From the NCBI GenBank assembly GCA_963682175.1, contig OY821791.1, positions 15,776,542 through 15,840,541 on the forward strand: a DNA stretch of 64,000 nucleotides, read 5' to 3'. Under the pieces are notes generated by a model. The model saw only the letters and a program-made list of their open reading frames with translations. It ran no database searches and was not told the origin of the DNA. Positions 35,040 through 45,625 of the stretch are shown here, piece after piece. The translations under genes were made by a program, and so were the position numbers. Every line of letters starts with the position of its first letter. Positions within the stretch are counted from its first letter, which is position 1. This DNA is from Triglochin maritima. Its lineage: Eukaryota > Streptophyta > Magnoliopsida > Alismatales > Juncaginaceae.

Positions 35040-35050
35040 TGGTATCAGAG
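35040..35050 (+). promoter_or_regulatory. Primer-binding site of the Gypsy element
   Basis: TGGTATCAGAG, two bases after the LTR end TGTTACA; tRNA-iMet type. Confidence 0.92.
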
Positions 35051-35169
35051 TGGTCGGTTCTTGTGCATTCTCTCAAAGAAATCACCCTTGCGAGTAGTAT
35101 TGCTTGATTATTGCATTTCTGGTAGTAGATCATGCATGCATTGCTGATTAGTTTTGATTGATGTTCCAG

Positions 35170-35627
35170 ATGGCTCCTAGACGTGTGCGGAGTTCCCCGC
35201 GTAATCGCGATGCCAGTGACGACACAGGAGGCGCCAACTGGGACAGGTTGGGTGAGTTTCTGGAGCGACAGGCAGCCCAGAATGTGCAGGGCGGGATGGG
35301 CGCTGAGCATTATCGGTTTATGCGTCAACACCCACCGAGTTTTGATGGCAGGAGTGCTCCAGAGGTGGCGGAGGACTGGGTCTTCAAGATGCAGAAAATC
35401 TTTCGAGCGATTGGAGTTGCACCTGAGAGGATGGTGGATCTGGCCACCTACGTTCTGGACGGTGATGCGGCAAATTGGTGGAGGTCCACATGCGTGGTGG
35501 TGTTCGACGACAGAGTGGATGTCAGCTGGGATGAGTTTTTGGAAGAGTTCAATGAGCAGTATTTTCCTCAGCATGTCAGAGATAGGAAGAAGGAGGAGTT
35601 TCTTGCCCTTGAGCAGAAGGAGATGTC
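35170..35627 (+). pseudogene. Gypsy (chromovirus-type) gag, N-terminal part
   Basis: ATG at 35170 (MAPRRVRSSPRN). It contains the retrotransposon gag domain: [59 protein letters not shown] and EEFLALEQKEM. Gag forms the particle. The frame is cut at 35627 by a solo LTR and continues after it at 37026 with the expected next residues (SLASYISKFNALE). It is similar to the gag of the 59.5 kb element but from a different family member. Confidence 0.88.
35623..35627. repeat. Target site duplication, left (ATGTC)
   Basis: Repeated exactly at 37026-37030 after the solo LTR. Confidence 0.9.
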
Positions 35628-35995
35628 TGATTGACATCATTTCATGCTTATATTTGTATCTTATATCCATTATCTTTCACTTAAACAATGCTATGTTACG
35701 AGTTTTATGTTTAGTTTTAGGAATAAATAGGTTTGAAGAGATGAAGCATAAAAGAACCCAAAAGCTGGGAAAAAGGACTGAATTGTGAGATCTGGGGACT
35801 AGGATGCAAGGGAGAAGGACCTGAATGTAAGACGGAAGGACCTAATAGCAAAACAGAATACTCCACACCATCATGTGGAGTATTTTAGCAATTCGATTCG
35901 GGTCGGAGCTCCAACAAACCAAGTGAATGCATCCAAGACCAGCAAATATACCAAGAAAAGCCCACAACAAAAATGAACAGGATCTGAACCATATA

Positions 35996-36034
35996 GCCCG
36001 CCAATTGGCGGTCCAAGACCTCTAATTGGAGGTC
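35996..36034 (+). promoter_or_regulatory. Paired 18-bp palindromes
   Basis: GCCCGCCAATTGGCGGTC and GACCTCTAATTGGAGGTC start 21 bp apart; the TATA box is about 120 bp downstream. Confidence 0.85.
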
Positions 36035-36111
36035 CATTTTGGCCCAAATCCGCTAAAATTTCTCCAGCACATGTATTAGAGGATGTTTAGGCTATTTGTG
36101 GTATCTGTTTA

Positions 36112-36162
36112 GTCCCACATCGGGGGATTGTCCCGGTTTGCCTTTTTACATGGCTATAAATA
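36112..36162 (+). promoter_or_regulatory. snRNA-type USE plus TATA box
   Basis: GTCCCACATCG (36112-36122) fits the plant U-snRNA upstream sequence element RTCCCACATCG. TATAAATA begins 32 bases after its end. In plant snRNA genes a gap of about 33 is Pol II-type and about one helical turn less is Pol III-type (established knowledge). Transcription would begin about 30 bp after the TATA box. Confidence 0.7.
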
Positions 36163-37025
36163 GAACTCTTCACCTTCCATTGTAATGACTCCATATTTTA
36201 AGTGGCTATTCTTCCTACTAGAAGTGAGGCCATGAAGCACACACTAAAGTAGGAGAATGCTACTTTTAATGTGAGTCATTTTAATACAAGTTTTCTTTAT
36301 TATGTTATTTGTTTTGTGTTTCTTGTTTTGCTTTGCTTAATCTCATTTCATTAGTTTTATTAGCTTAGTTAATATGCTTTCTTTGTTTAGTTTAATAATT
36401 AGTGTAATGTTTAGTGAGTAGTTCCATCCCCATTGGGGGTGGAGTAGATGTACATACATGCAAATGAGAATGGATTGAATGCTTTATTTCTAATGTGTTG
36501 ATAAAACATGAATGTATGCTTGCTTGTTTATGATAGAATTTATAACTTGATGAGTTTTGCCAAAATGATTAGACACCTCTCATGCTTGTTTAGGTTCTGA
36601 AATAAACATCTTGCATATGTAAATGTTAATCAACTAAGTTGGTGAATAGATTGATAGGTTTTGCCACAACATTTAGACACTTCCTATGCATGATAACACC
36701 ACCTTAATTTGTGCTTAAAGAATGTGTTCAACACCCACCTCTTTGCTTGTGTGCACTCACTCCACCCCTTAGGAGTTTTCCATATCTGTATTCCAGGAAT
36801 CTTCTTTTGTTCTTAGCTTAGTTGTCATTTCATTGTTTGTTTCTTTCATTCGCATTTGATACTTCTTAGCATAGTTTAGTGTAGAGTAGCATAATCAATC
36901 TTTCTCCCCAATTTTTGCCACTTGATTTTGATAAACAAGAGGTTGCTCACCTCCCTGAGGACGACCCGTACTTGCCACCACTTCATCGCGGCCGTGCACT
37001 TGCGGTTTAATTAAAACGTTCAACA

Positions 37026-37755
37026 ATGTCTCTGGCCAGCTACATCAGCAAGTTTAACGCTTTGGAGTGTTACTGTTCTGAGACCTATGTGACACCCGAG
37101 CAGCGAGCGAGGAAGTTCATCAAGGGGTTGAGGAAGCAGCTCCGGTCACGTGTGATCAACAGTATGCCGCAGACTTTGGCGGATGCAGTGAAGTTCGCAA
37201 CCATCATCAACCAAGACATCCAGGAGAACTATCAGGAACCTCAGAGGTAGTAGAAGGATCATGTTGGTCGCGCAGAGGACCGTGCTGAAGGTAGTTCAGG
37301 TAAGAGGTTCCGTACTGAGGAGGGTAGTAATAGCCGACCTGAGGCATACAGAGCTTGTAGTGGGGTCCACCCTGGTCAGCGGTGCTTCCTCCGTGCTGGA
37401 GTTTGCCGAGGATGCGGTCAGCAGGGACACTATATCCGAGAGTGCCCTCACAGGCAAGGAGGACCCAGCAGGAGATTTGGACCCCCGGAGTCGGCAGATC
37501 TGTTGCACGACCAGAGCAGGATCAGAGAGCTGGACGGGTCTTCACCATCCAGGCTGAGGAGGCGAGTGGCGCCCACACCGGAACGGGAGGTACGTTATCC
37601 GCTTTTGGGGCTTATTTGTTGTGTGGTTTGGTTTTGTGCTGTGTTTTCCATCTTCACGGAGCGAGTGTGAAAGGAGGACTTGGAGCTTCGAGGAGCAGCT
37701 TGTCGCGATTGCGAGGACGAAATCCTTTTAAGGAGGGTGGATTGTAAAGACTCTT
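37026..37755 (+). pseudogene. Gypsy gag C-terminal part and element 3' end, pol missing
   Basis: It continues gag (SLASYISKFNALECYCSETY, TLADAVKFATIINQD) with TAG at 37248 in place of Trp. Past that come a zinc knuckle in the sequence (CRGCGQQGHYIREC, about 37400-37450) and the start of the protease region (VFTIQAEEA). It then jumps straight to the element's 3' end: FEDE-like coding and the PPT AAGGAGGGTGGA followed by TGTAAAGAC, the first 9 bp of the 3' LTR. Protease, RT, RNase H and integrase are all absent. At 37755 it joins the gag-only element. Confidence 0.82.
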
Positions 37756-38862
37756 GTTTGGACGATTCGAGTGGATTTAATTTTTTTCTTGTAATTTTCT
37801 TTGTTTCAGGATACTCACAATGAGAAGGGGAAGAATCTGGTGAAGTTTGGAGGCGGTCTGAGAGAAGAAGACCGCCAATCAGCGGTCTGGTTGTTTCATT
37901 TCACCTCTAAATTTCTGTGGTGTATTGCTTTATATGATAGTGATCTGGGACTCGATTTGGCATGTTTTGACTTATAGTTTGTCCCCATATCAATAATCAA
38001 ACCTCCTTTAAGCAACTTGGACCCTAAAACTCAAAGCAAAACATTAGGCATTCTTGTTGTTTAGGTCATGCATCATGTATGTGACTTAGGCATTTAGATT
38101 GTCTTTTATCTTAGCTTTATTTTCTGTTGCTGAGAGCTGGCGTGAGGTACGCACCTTCTACTCTCATTCATACATTTCGTATGAACATGCATTAGTTAGT
38201 AGGAAGTGCATTGAAACAAGTGTGAGTTGAGCATTTGTTTGTAAGGAGGGGTTGTCCCATAAAAGATAAGGTGGGGAATTTCATCACCCTTTCCTTCGCC
38301 CCAAAAACCACACTAATCAAGAGCATAATTTTAAAATCAAGTAGACATTGGCCTTAAGGAATTCGGACGCATTAGGAGAGTGATCCGGTCCCGACCGTCA
38401 TGACCTGATCGGCGTTGCCCACTTTGTTGATAGTAGGAGAGACGAGATCCCCGGATCTTGGCTCACTTGCTGGGCTTTGTGGTCCTCGTCGTAGGGAGGT
38501 GAGGCGTGTTGAGGCCGTGTGACCTCGCAGTTAGGCGTCGTCTAGCTGTAAGGACCTATAGCGACCTTAGGATTGCTTGAGCCTTGTTTGCTTGTGTGCT
38601 TCTACCTGTACCCATCCGCCGTAGCATAAGGAATTCTTCCCTTCTCTCCTGAGTCATTCTTTCTCTCCTGTGTTCCCCCGTCTTCTCCTCTACGCACATT
38701 CTTTGTTAAAAAAAAGTTTTGTTTTGTGTGTGTGCACCTTTGTGCATGTTTTCGTGCGCACGAGACGAGAGTGGTCGTTTGACGAGGCGCATTGTCAACC
38801 CTGCTTTGGTAGTCAACTTCTCGACGCCTTCCTCCTCTCTTGTCGCACACAGTACGAGTTCA
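37756..38862 (+). other. 5' untranslated part of the gag-only element
   Basis: Non-coding leader before the gag-protease ORF. One further 18-bp palindrome (GACCGCCAATCAGCGGTC, 37870-37887) lies here outside an LTR. The join to the Gypsy LTR start at 37755 has no target duplication. Confidence 0.55.
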
Positions 38863-41598
38863 ATGGCTGCTAATTTCCGTGAGGAGCAGCAGTTGCTGGA
38901 CCCACCTGCTCCACTAGTGCTTCCAGTTGTCGGTCCCATACCTCTACGCGATCGATGCTACCCGAGCCGTACAGCTCTACCCTCATGCATCGTATTGCCA
39001 GAGGCTAATGGGAACCATTTTGAGGTTAAGCCTCAGTTTATTTCCATTCTCCCTCACTTCACTGGGAAAGGTGACCCCTATATCTTTCTCAGGGAATTTG
39101 AGGAGGTCTGTGCTATGTTCAAGCTGCAACAACTTAGCACAGACTCCATGCATCTTAGGCTTGTCCCCTTTGCATTGAAGGATGACTCCAAGAAGTGGTT
39201 GTACAGCAACCAGGTGAATGCCTTTAGGACTTGGGATGAGTTTCAATCTTCATTCCTCAAGAAATACTTTCCAAATCATCGGACTCAAAAATTGAGGAAC
39301 GAAATCAATTCGTTCTATGAACATGAGACCGAGACATTTCATGCATATCTAGAGAGGTTCAAGGAGCTACTATCCTCATGCCCTCACCATGGCATAGAGT
39401 TGTGGCGCCTTTGTCAAATTGTTTACGAAGGTCTTCACATCCCGTCAAGAACGCTCCTTGAGTCCATGTGTCAAGGAGAGTTCTTGGGAAAGGATGAAAG
39501 GGAGGCATGGGCTTTCCTAGAAGACCTTGCTGAGAAAACAATGCAATGGGAGAGTGTAAGGGAACCACCTGCATCATCTAGTATAGGAGCGAGGATCGCG
39601 AATGCAAACTCGACTAGATCGGGTGCCGCATTTGCTATCGATGCCACTACGGCCACTGAGGCACGCATGGCGGCCTTAATGCGCCGTATGGATTCGATTG
39701 AGCTCCAAAACCAACAAGGTGCACCTCACATGTCCACATCTGGTCCAGTTCCCTGTCATTCATGTGGTAGGGTAGGTCATGTAGAAAGCGAGTGTGTGTC
39801 TATTCCTCCTGAGATGGAGTGTGTCAACGCCATCTATGACAGATCTAGGAATGACCCATACTCATCATCTTATAATCCTGGATGGAGGAACCACCCCAAT
39901 TTTTCATGGAACCAAACTAATGCCCCGGGTGGTCCTTCAAACTCCTCTAGACCACATTACCAATCACACCAACCTCCCATGCATGCACATTCGTATCAGC
40001 CACCCCAAGCGCAAACCACCAATCAATTGGGTTTCCCAAATTCCAATAATATGGAAACCCGATTCAATTCGCTTGAGACCTTGACTCGTGGACTTGAAAA
40101 CTCAATGAAATTTTTTATGTCAACTACGAGTCAAGTTCTCACTTCAAATCAGCAGACCATCAAATCTCTAGAGCTTCAGATGGGCCAATTGACTCAGTCT
40201 GTACATGAAAGAGAGAGAGGGTCTTTTCCTAGCCAGCCTGAGGCTAACCCCCATCTGTACCAACAACAACACATGAAAAATGAGAATGTCATACCTCGGG
40301 GGAGGCAAGTGAACCATGTGGAGGAACCTATTGACCATGTCAATTCCATTGTGACCTTAAGGAATGGAAAACAGGTTGACAATCACATTTCCTTGTCACA
40401 ACAACCACCATCTATGCAGCCCCTTAGTGGGAATGATGGTGAAGAAGAGGCTGCACCAAGGCTTCCTTCTCAGGCACCGCAGAAAACCTACCTGCCAAAA
40501 GCTCCCTATCCAAGTAGGTTAACCAAAAAGCAAAGTGACAACATGGACAAGATATTAGAGGAGTTTAAGCAAGTAAATGTTAACATCCCCTTGTTGGATG
40601 TCATCCAACAAATACCTCAATATGCCAAAGTGTTGAAGGATCTCTGCACAACCAAGAGGAAGACCAATGTTCCTAAGAAAGCATTCTTGGCTGCAAATAT
40701 CAGCTCACTTTTGTCCAATCCCACCTACACAAAATACAAGGACTCTGGGTGTCCTACTATTCAGTGTACAATAGGGGACACTAGAATGAGCAATGTTTTG
40801 CTTGATTTAGGATCAACGGTCAACCTCCTCCCATTCTCTGTTTATCAACAGTTGAACTTGGGAGAATTGAAACCAACTAAGATCACCCTCCAATTAGCGG
40901 ATAGATCCATTTGTATTCCCATGGGGATTATCGAGGACGTGCATATCAAAGTTGGAGATTTTATATTTCCAGTCGATTTTGTTGTCCTCGATACCAATCC
41001 TGTTGCGAACACCCACTCTCAAATACCTTTGATTTTGGGTAGACCATTTTTGGCAACCTCCAATGCCTTGATTAATTGTAGAAATGGTCTCATGAAGCTC
41101 TCATTCGGTAACATGAGTGCCGAGTTTCATGTGTTCAACTCTGGTAAGCAACAGGAACCCATGGATGAACCTTTAAATCTAAACCTCATCCGCCAATTGA
41201 AGAAAGCACCACACAATCAACGAACACCCCTAACACCAATGCAACCCGTTGAGAATGTTTGTAGGCTCAGCGAAGACTCATTGCCTGTCTTTGCAATGCA
41301 GCAGAGTGAGCTGGCCTCAAACATGAATGTTCAAAGGGAGTGTTTGTTGCATGATTCAGTTGAGACCACTAGTGAGAGTGAGACACCTCATCATATGCCT
41401 ATACCAGAAGGTTTTTTTATCTCATGTCCCTTGGCCATTGAGCCATTTGAGCTTCATCTTGACTCCAACAAGGACCCACCTATGACCGATCTTATGCTTG
41501 ATGATATAAATGATGGTGGGAGGTCCTTGATGGATGACTTGGGGAGAAGCCCCATTCTTCGTGATGCAGGTCTGTTGCATCCATCGAATGAGCTTTAG
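38863..41598 (+). CDS. Athila/Tat-like gag-protease of a pol-less (TR-GAG-like) element
   Basis: The open frame extends upstream to 38719, but MAANFREEQQLLDPPAP at 38863 is the likely start (911 codons, TAG at 41596). Domains: retrotransposon gag (about residues 60-240; FEEVCAMFKLQQLSTD, WDEFQSSFLKKYFP, ETFHAYLERFKELLSSCPHHG), CCHC knuckle with perfect spacing (C298, CHSCGRVGHVESEC), a Gln/Pro/Asn-rich linker, and a retropepsin domain with DLGS at D648 (LLDLGSTVNLLP) and ILGRPFLATS. DLG rather than DTG/DSG is usual for the Athila/Tat branch. No RT, RNase H or integrase follows; the next 1.2 kb is non-coding or carries short ORFs. The protein could package RNA, but the element would need polymerase from another element. 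The long uninterrupted frame suggests recent selection or a recent origin. Confidence 0.9.
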   Translation: MAANFREEQQLLDPPAPLVLPVVGPIPLRDRCYPSRTALPSCIVLPEANGNHFEVKPQFISILPHFTGKGDPYIFLREFEEVCAMFKLQQLSTDSMHLRLVPFALKDDSKKWLYSNQVNAFRTWDEFQSSFLKKYFPNHRTQKLRNEINSFYEHETETFHAYLERFKELLSSCPHHGIELWRLCQIVYEGLHIPSRTLLESMCQGEFLGKDEREAWAFLEDLAEKTMQWESVREPPASSSIGARIANANSTRSGAAFAIDATTATEARMAALMRRMDSIELQNQQGAPHMSTSGPVPCHSCGRVGHVESECVSIPPEMECVNAIYDRSRNDPYSSSYNPGWRNHPNFSWNQTNAPGGPSNSSRPHYQSHQPPMHAHSYQPPQAQTTNQLGFPNSNNMETRFNSLETLTRGLENSMKFFMSTTSQVLTSNQQTIKSLELQMGQLTQSVHERERGSFPSQPEANPHLYQQQHMKNENVIPRGRQVNHVEEPIDHVNSIVTLRNGKQVDNHISLSQQPPSMQPLSGNDGEEEAAPRLPSQAPQKTYLPKAPYPSRLTKKQSDNMDKILEEFKQVNVNIPLLDVIQQIPQYAKVLKDLCTTKRKTNVPKKAFLAANISSLLSNPTYTKYKDSGCPTIQCTIGDTRMSNVLLDLGSTVNLLPFSVYQQLNLGELKPTKITLQLADRSICIPMGIIEDVHIKVGDFIFPVDFVVLDTNPVANTHSQIPLILGRPFLATSNALINCRNGLMKLSFGNMSAEFHVFNSGKQQEPMDEPLNLNLIRQLKKAPHNQRTPLTPMQPVENVCRLSEDSLPVFAMQQSELASNMNVQRECLLHDSVETTSESETPHHMPIPEGFFISCPLAIEPFELHLDSNKDPPMTDLMLDDINDGGRSLMDDLGRSPILRDAGLLHPSNEL

Positions 41599-42790
41599 GA
41601 ACTCATCCCGATGCACCCGCCTATTGGTTGGATGCAACTAAACCCTAGTGAGGCAACACAACTTCATTCTTTGTTGCCCACACCGAACCAATATCATGAG
41701 GGGTTCGAGCCTTTCAGCTTTGACCTTTCACCCCTCATGACTCCTCAGAGTACCAGTGAAGTTTGCCCATCTCGGCAAGTCTCTGGTCCTCATGACTTGA
41801 TGTTCTCATTTGATGTTCCTTGACCAAATGATTATGAGAATATCATTGCTGCTGTATATATCATGTTAAAAAAGTAATAAAAGACGCCTTCAGTGAGCAT
41901 CGATTGTTGTGGGCCCCAACCCTTGTGTCCTTGGGCCCAATTTCTTCACGTATTTATCTCCCTTCTTCAGCTTCTCACAGGTTTTGAGGGAATTTGGGTT
42001 TGTGTCCATCAACATGACCCTGAACGTCCCTTTGTACTTCATGTTGGTGAGATCTTTCCTTTTTCATGCATATATCCATGTAGTATCTTGTTCACATTCA
42101 TTGAGGACAATGCATGAAGTAGGTGTGGGGGGTGTTTTACGTGTGTACATAGTCGAGTCTTTTCTTTTGATTTTTGTTTTCTTTTGTGTGCATTGTTAGG
42201 ATCATGTTAGTGTGCCGCATTTAATATCGATATATCTGCTTGCCATGATCCTTGGGTGACTTGTCTTCTTTTGCTTGCCTAGTGCTTTAAAGTTTTCACA
42301 TTTCTTTCAAAATCGTCATGTGTTTGCGAAAGAAAATGTTTTTGTAGGTTTTACGTGTGTTTAGCATGTGCAAAACCGTTGAGAGGCAAAGTAAAAAGAA
42401 AGCTCCCAAAATTGTTTTGAACTTGATGCATTAGGTTTTCTAGTTTACTGGCTTTAGGTCTTATCGAGTCGTTAGGATGCACCCCAGTTTTCCATCGGGG
42501 CGTGTAATCATAGGGTTTCAGCACTCAAACATTTAAAGAAGTCCACCCTGAACCTAGTGAGTCAAATAATTTGTGTCTTTTAGTATAAGGAAGTTTGTCG
42601 TAGTCAAGAGCCCTTAATCTCTTTTTTGTGAAACTTAAGTGTAGGGGTTTTGGTTCCCATGTAGATAAATAAATAAGGGGTGTTCTCTCTTCTCGCACGA
42701 CTCCTATCACTCGGGAAAGTAGGTTTGAGGGGCCTTTGTGCCTGGTGCTTTCGAGTCATCTGACTTGGGATGCACCGACCGAACCCCCGT
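41599..42790 (+). other. 3' region of the gag-only element
   Basis: Short ORFs only: 41611-41823, and 41893-42117 ending FIEDNA, which has a relative at 27749-27967. The conserved FIEDNA-ending ORF may be an accessory or env-region remnant in an Athila-like element; function unknown. The stretch ends near CATCTGACTTGGGATGCAC and then joins the interior of an LTR at a palindrome. Confidence 0.6.
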
Positions 42791-42799
42791 TACACGGGT

Positions 42800-43837
42800 G
42801 GTTCAAGACCGCTAATTGGTGGTCCAAGACCGCTAATTGGCGGTCCATTTTGGCCCAAATCCGCTAAAATTTCTCCAGCACATGTATTAGAGGATGTTTA
42901 GGCTATTTTTGGTATCTGTTTAGTCCCACATCGGGGGATTGTTCCGGTTTGCCTTTTTCCATGGCTATAAATAGAACTCTTCACCTTCCATTGTAATGAC
43001 TCCATATTTTAAGTGGCTATTCTTCCTACTAGAAGTGGGGCCTTGAAGCACACACTAAAGTAGGAGGATGCTACTTTTAATGTGAGTCATTTTAATACAA
43101 GTTTTCTTTATTATGTTGTTTGTTTTATGTTTCTTGTTTTGCTTTGCTTAATCTCATTTCATTAGTTTTATTAGCTTAGTTAATATGCTTTCTTTGTTTA
43201 GTTTAATAATTAGTGTAATATTTAGTGAGTAGTTCCATCCCCTTTGGGGGTGGAGTAGATGTACATACTTGCAAATGAGAATGGATTGAATGCTTTATTT
43301 CCAATGTGTTGATAAAACATGAATGTATGCTTGCTTGTTTAGGATAGAATTTATAACTTGATGAGTTTTGCCAAAATGATTAGACACCTCTCATGCTTCT
43401 TTAGGTTCTGAAATAAACATCTTGCATATGTAAATGTTAATCAACTAAGTTGGTGAATAGATTGATAGGTTTTGCCACAACATTTAGACACTTCCTATGC
43501 ATGATAACACCACCTTAATTTGTGCTTAAAGAATGTGTTCAACACCCACCTCTTTGCTTGTGTGCACTCACTCCACCCCTTAGGAGTTTCCCATATCTGT
43601 ATTCCAGCAATCTTCTTTTGTTCTTAGCTTAGTTGTCATTTCATTGTTTGTTTCTTTCATTCGCATTTCATACTTCTTAGCATAGTTTAGTGTAGAGTAG
43701 CATAATCAATCTTTCTCCCCAATTTTTGCCACTTGATTTCTGATAAACAAGAGGCTGCTCACCTCCCTGAGGACGACCCGTACTTGCCACCGCTTCATTG
43801 TTGTCGTGCACTTGAGGTTTAATTAAAACGTTCAACA
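42800..43837 (+). repeat. Partial LTR of the gag-only family
   Basis: Matches 35996-37025. The first 370 bp of the LTR are missing and the homology starts at the palindrome pair (42807-42824, 42828-42845). GTCCCACATCG at 42923-42933, TATAAATA at 42966-42973. It ends TTCAACA and is followed by ATGTC and gag, as in the complete solo LTR. Confidence 0.9.
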
Positions 43838-44571
43838 ATGTCTCTGGCCAGCTACATCAGCAAGTTTAACTCTTTGGAGCGTTACTGTTCTGAGACCTAT
43901 GTGACACCCGAGCAGCGAGCGAGGAAGTTCATCAAGGGGTTGAGGAAGCAGCTCCGGTCACGTGTGATCAACAGTATGCCGCAGACTTTGGCGGATGCAG
44001 TGAAGTTTGCAACCATCATCGACCAAGACATCCAGGAGAACTATCAGGAACCTCAGAGGTGGCAGAAGGATCATGTTGGTCGCGCAGAGGACCGTGCTGG
44101 AGGTAGTTCAGGTAAGAGGTTTCGCAATGAGTAGGGTAGTAATAGCTGACCTGAGGCATGCAGAGCTTGTGGCGGGGTCAACCCTTGTCAACGGTGCTTC
44201 CTCCGTGCTGGAGTTTGCCGAGGATGCGGTCAGCAGGGACACTTTATCCGAGAGTGCCCTCACAGGCAAGGAGGACCCAGCAGGAGATCTGGACCCCCGG
44301 ATGCAGGGAGAGGCGGAGTCGACAGATCTGTTGCACGACCATAGCAGGATCGGAGAGCTGGACGGGTCTTGACCATCCAGGCTGAGGAGGCGAGTGGCGC
44401 CCACACCGGAACGGGAGGTACGTTATCCGTTTTTTGGGCCTTATTTGTTGTATGGTTTGGTTTTGTGCTGTGTTTTCCATCTTCACGGAGCGAGTGTGGA
44501 AGGAGGACTTGGAGCTTCGAGGAGCAGCTTGTCGCGATTTCGAGGACGAACTCCTTTTAAGGATGGTGGAT
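43838..44571 (+). pseudogene. Gypsy gag C-terminal part, copy 2
   Basis: Same content as 37026-37755 (MSLASYISKFNSLERYCSE, TLADAVKFATIIDQDIQENY). Here Trp at the 37248 position is intact, but TAG at about 44131 and TGA shortly after stop the frame before the zinc knuckle (CRGCGQQGH, out of reach). It ends with the PPT AAGGATGGTGGAT and the LTR start. No pol. Confidence 0.85.
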
Positions 44572-45129
44572 TGTAAAGACCCTAACCTTGATTAGGGTTT
44601 AATGGTGATTAGGGGTGCTAATTGGAGGGTTTGCATGGGAAGTTGAGGAGGAATAGGAGGAGTGTTGTTGTTGATGGAGGTGTGGGCTATGGAGTAGGTG
44701 TGGGCTATGGATGGTGTGGTTGCTGTTGGTGTTGGGTTTGAAGAAGGAGAAGCACACCTCTCTCTCTCTCTCTCACATCTTCCTCTCTCTCTCTCTCTCA
44801 CGTTCTTCTTCTTCTTCCTCTCTTCATTCTTCTCTCCACCTATCTATTCCTCTCCTGTTGCACTCGAGCACCGGTGGTGATCGTGCGTGCGTCGAGTGGG
44901 GCCGGTGGAGAGCTCAGTTCGAGGTGGTGATCGTCGGAGGCAAGCAATGCGGTGAGCTCCGGTGTTCTTCGTCGTTCTTCAAAGAGAAGGTATGCCAAGT
45001 TCTTGCATTAGAGGCCTTTAGTGATCACCCACGTTGGGGTGATGTTTTGGTCGGTCGCGGGAGGTCGGAGACCTCGCCGGCGACGAGGAATCTGCGTATA
45101 ACCTTGGCTGGCGCGAGGTTGAAGACGTC

Positions 45130-45625
45130 TAACGGTCGACCGGGTCCCTCGGATGGTCGACCGAATGTAGTGTATTTTGACTGTCTGTGGTGTTTCGGTC
45201 GACCGGGTCCTTGTGTTCGGTCGACCGGAACTTAAGTGTATCAGACCTTCATTTGTTGTGTGCAGTCAACCGTTTTATGACTAAGAAATATTAGGATGCC
45301 CTGGTAGGTTTCGGTCGACCGAGACCCCTAAGTCGGTCGACTGATAGATTTGATTTTGATGTTGACCAGACTCCGGATTTTGACCTCGTTCGGTCGACCG
45401 ATTTTAGACCTTCGGTAGACCGTTGGGACTTATGTTTTGCGCAAATAGTTCGACCATGGCAGACGCTTCGGTCGATCGAATCCCTTGTGTAAGTGGTCGA
45501 CCGAGTTGTCACTTTCGGTCGATCGATTCCCTTGTGGAAGCGGTCGACCGGATGTCACTTTCGGTCGACCGATTCCCTTGAGGAAACAGTCGACCGAGTT
45601 GTCTCTTTCGGTCGACCGTTTTGCA
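45130..45625. repeat. CGGTCGACCG array, Gypsy LTR copy A
   Basis: About fifteen full or near copies in 500 bp, around ten of them exactly CGGTCGACCG. Confidence 0.88.

Larger units (their letters stand above)
35628..37025 (+). repeat. Solo LTR of the gag-only family in gag
   Basis: 1398 bp, TGATTGACATC to AAACGTTCAACA, with the perfect duplication ATGTC. In order: paired palindromes (35996-36013, 36017-36034), GTCCCACATCG (36112-36122), TATAAATA (36155-36162), a transcribed-type region, and the 3' end. Removing it restores the order of gag residues. The same LTR 3' end at the same gag position occurs at 43837 and 48914. Confidence 0.93.

Noticed and set aside
44592..44880. Ser/Leu- and Arg/Glu-rich ORFs
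   Set aside because: Translations of the CT/GA microsatellite in the Gypsy LTR.
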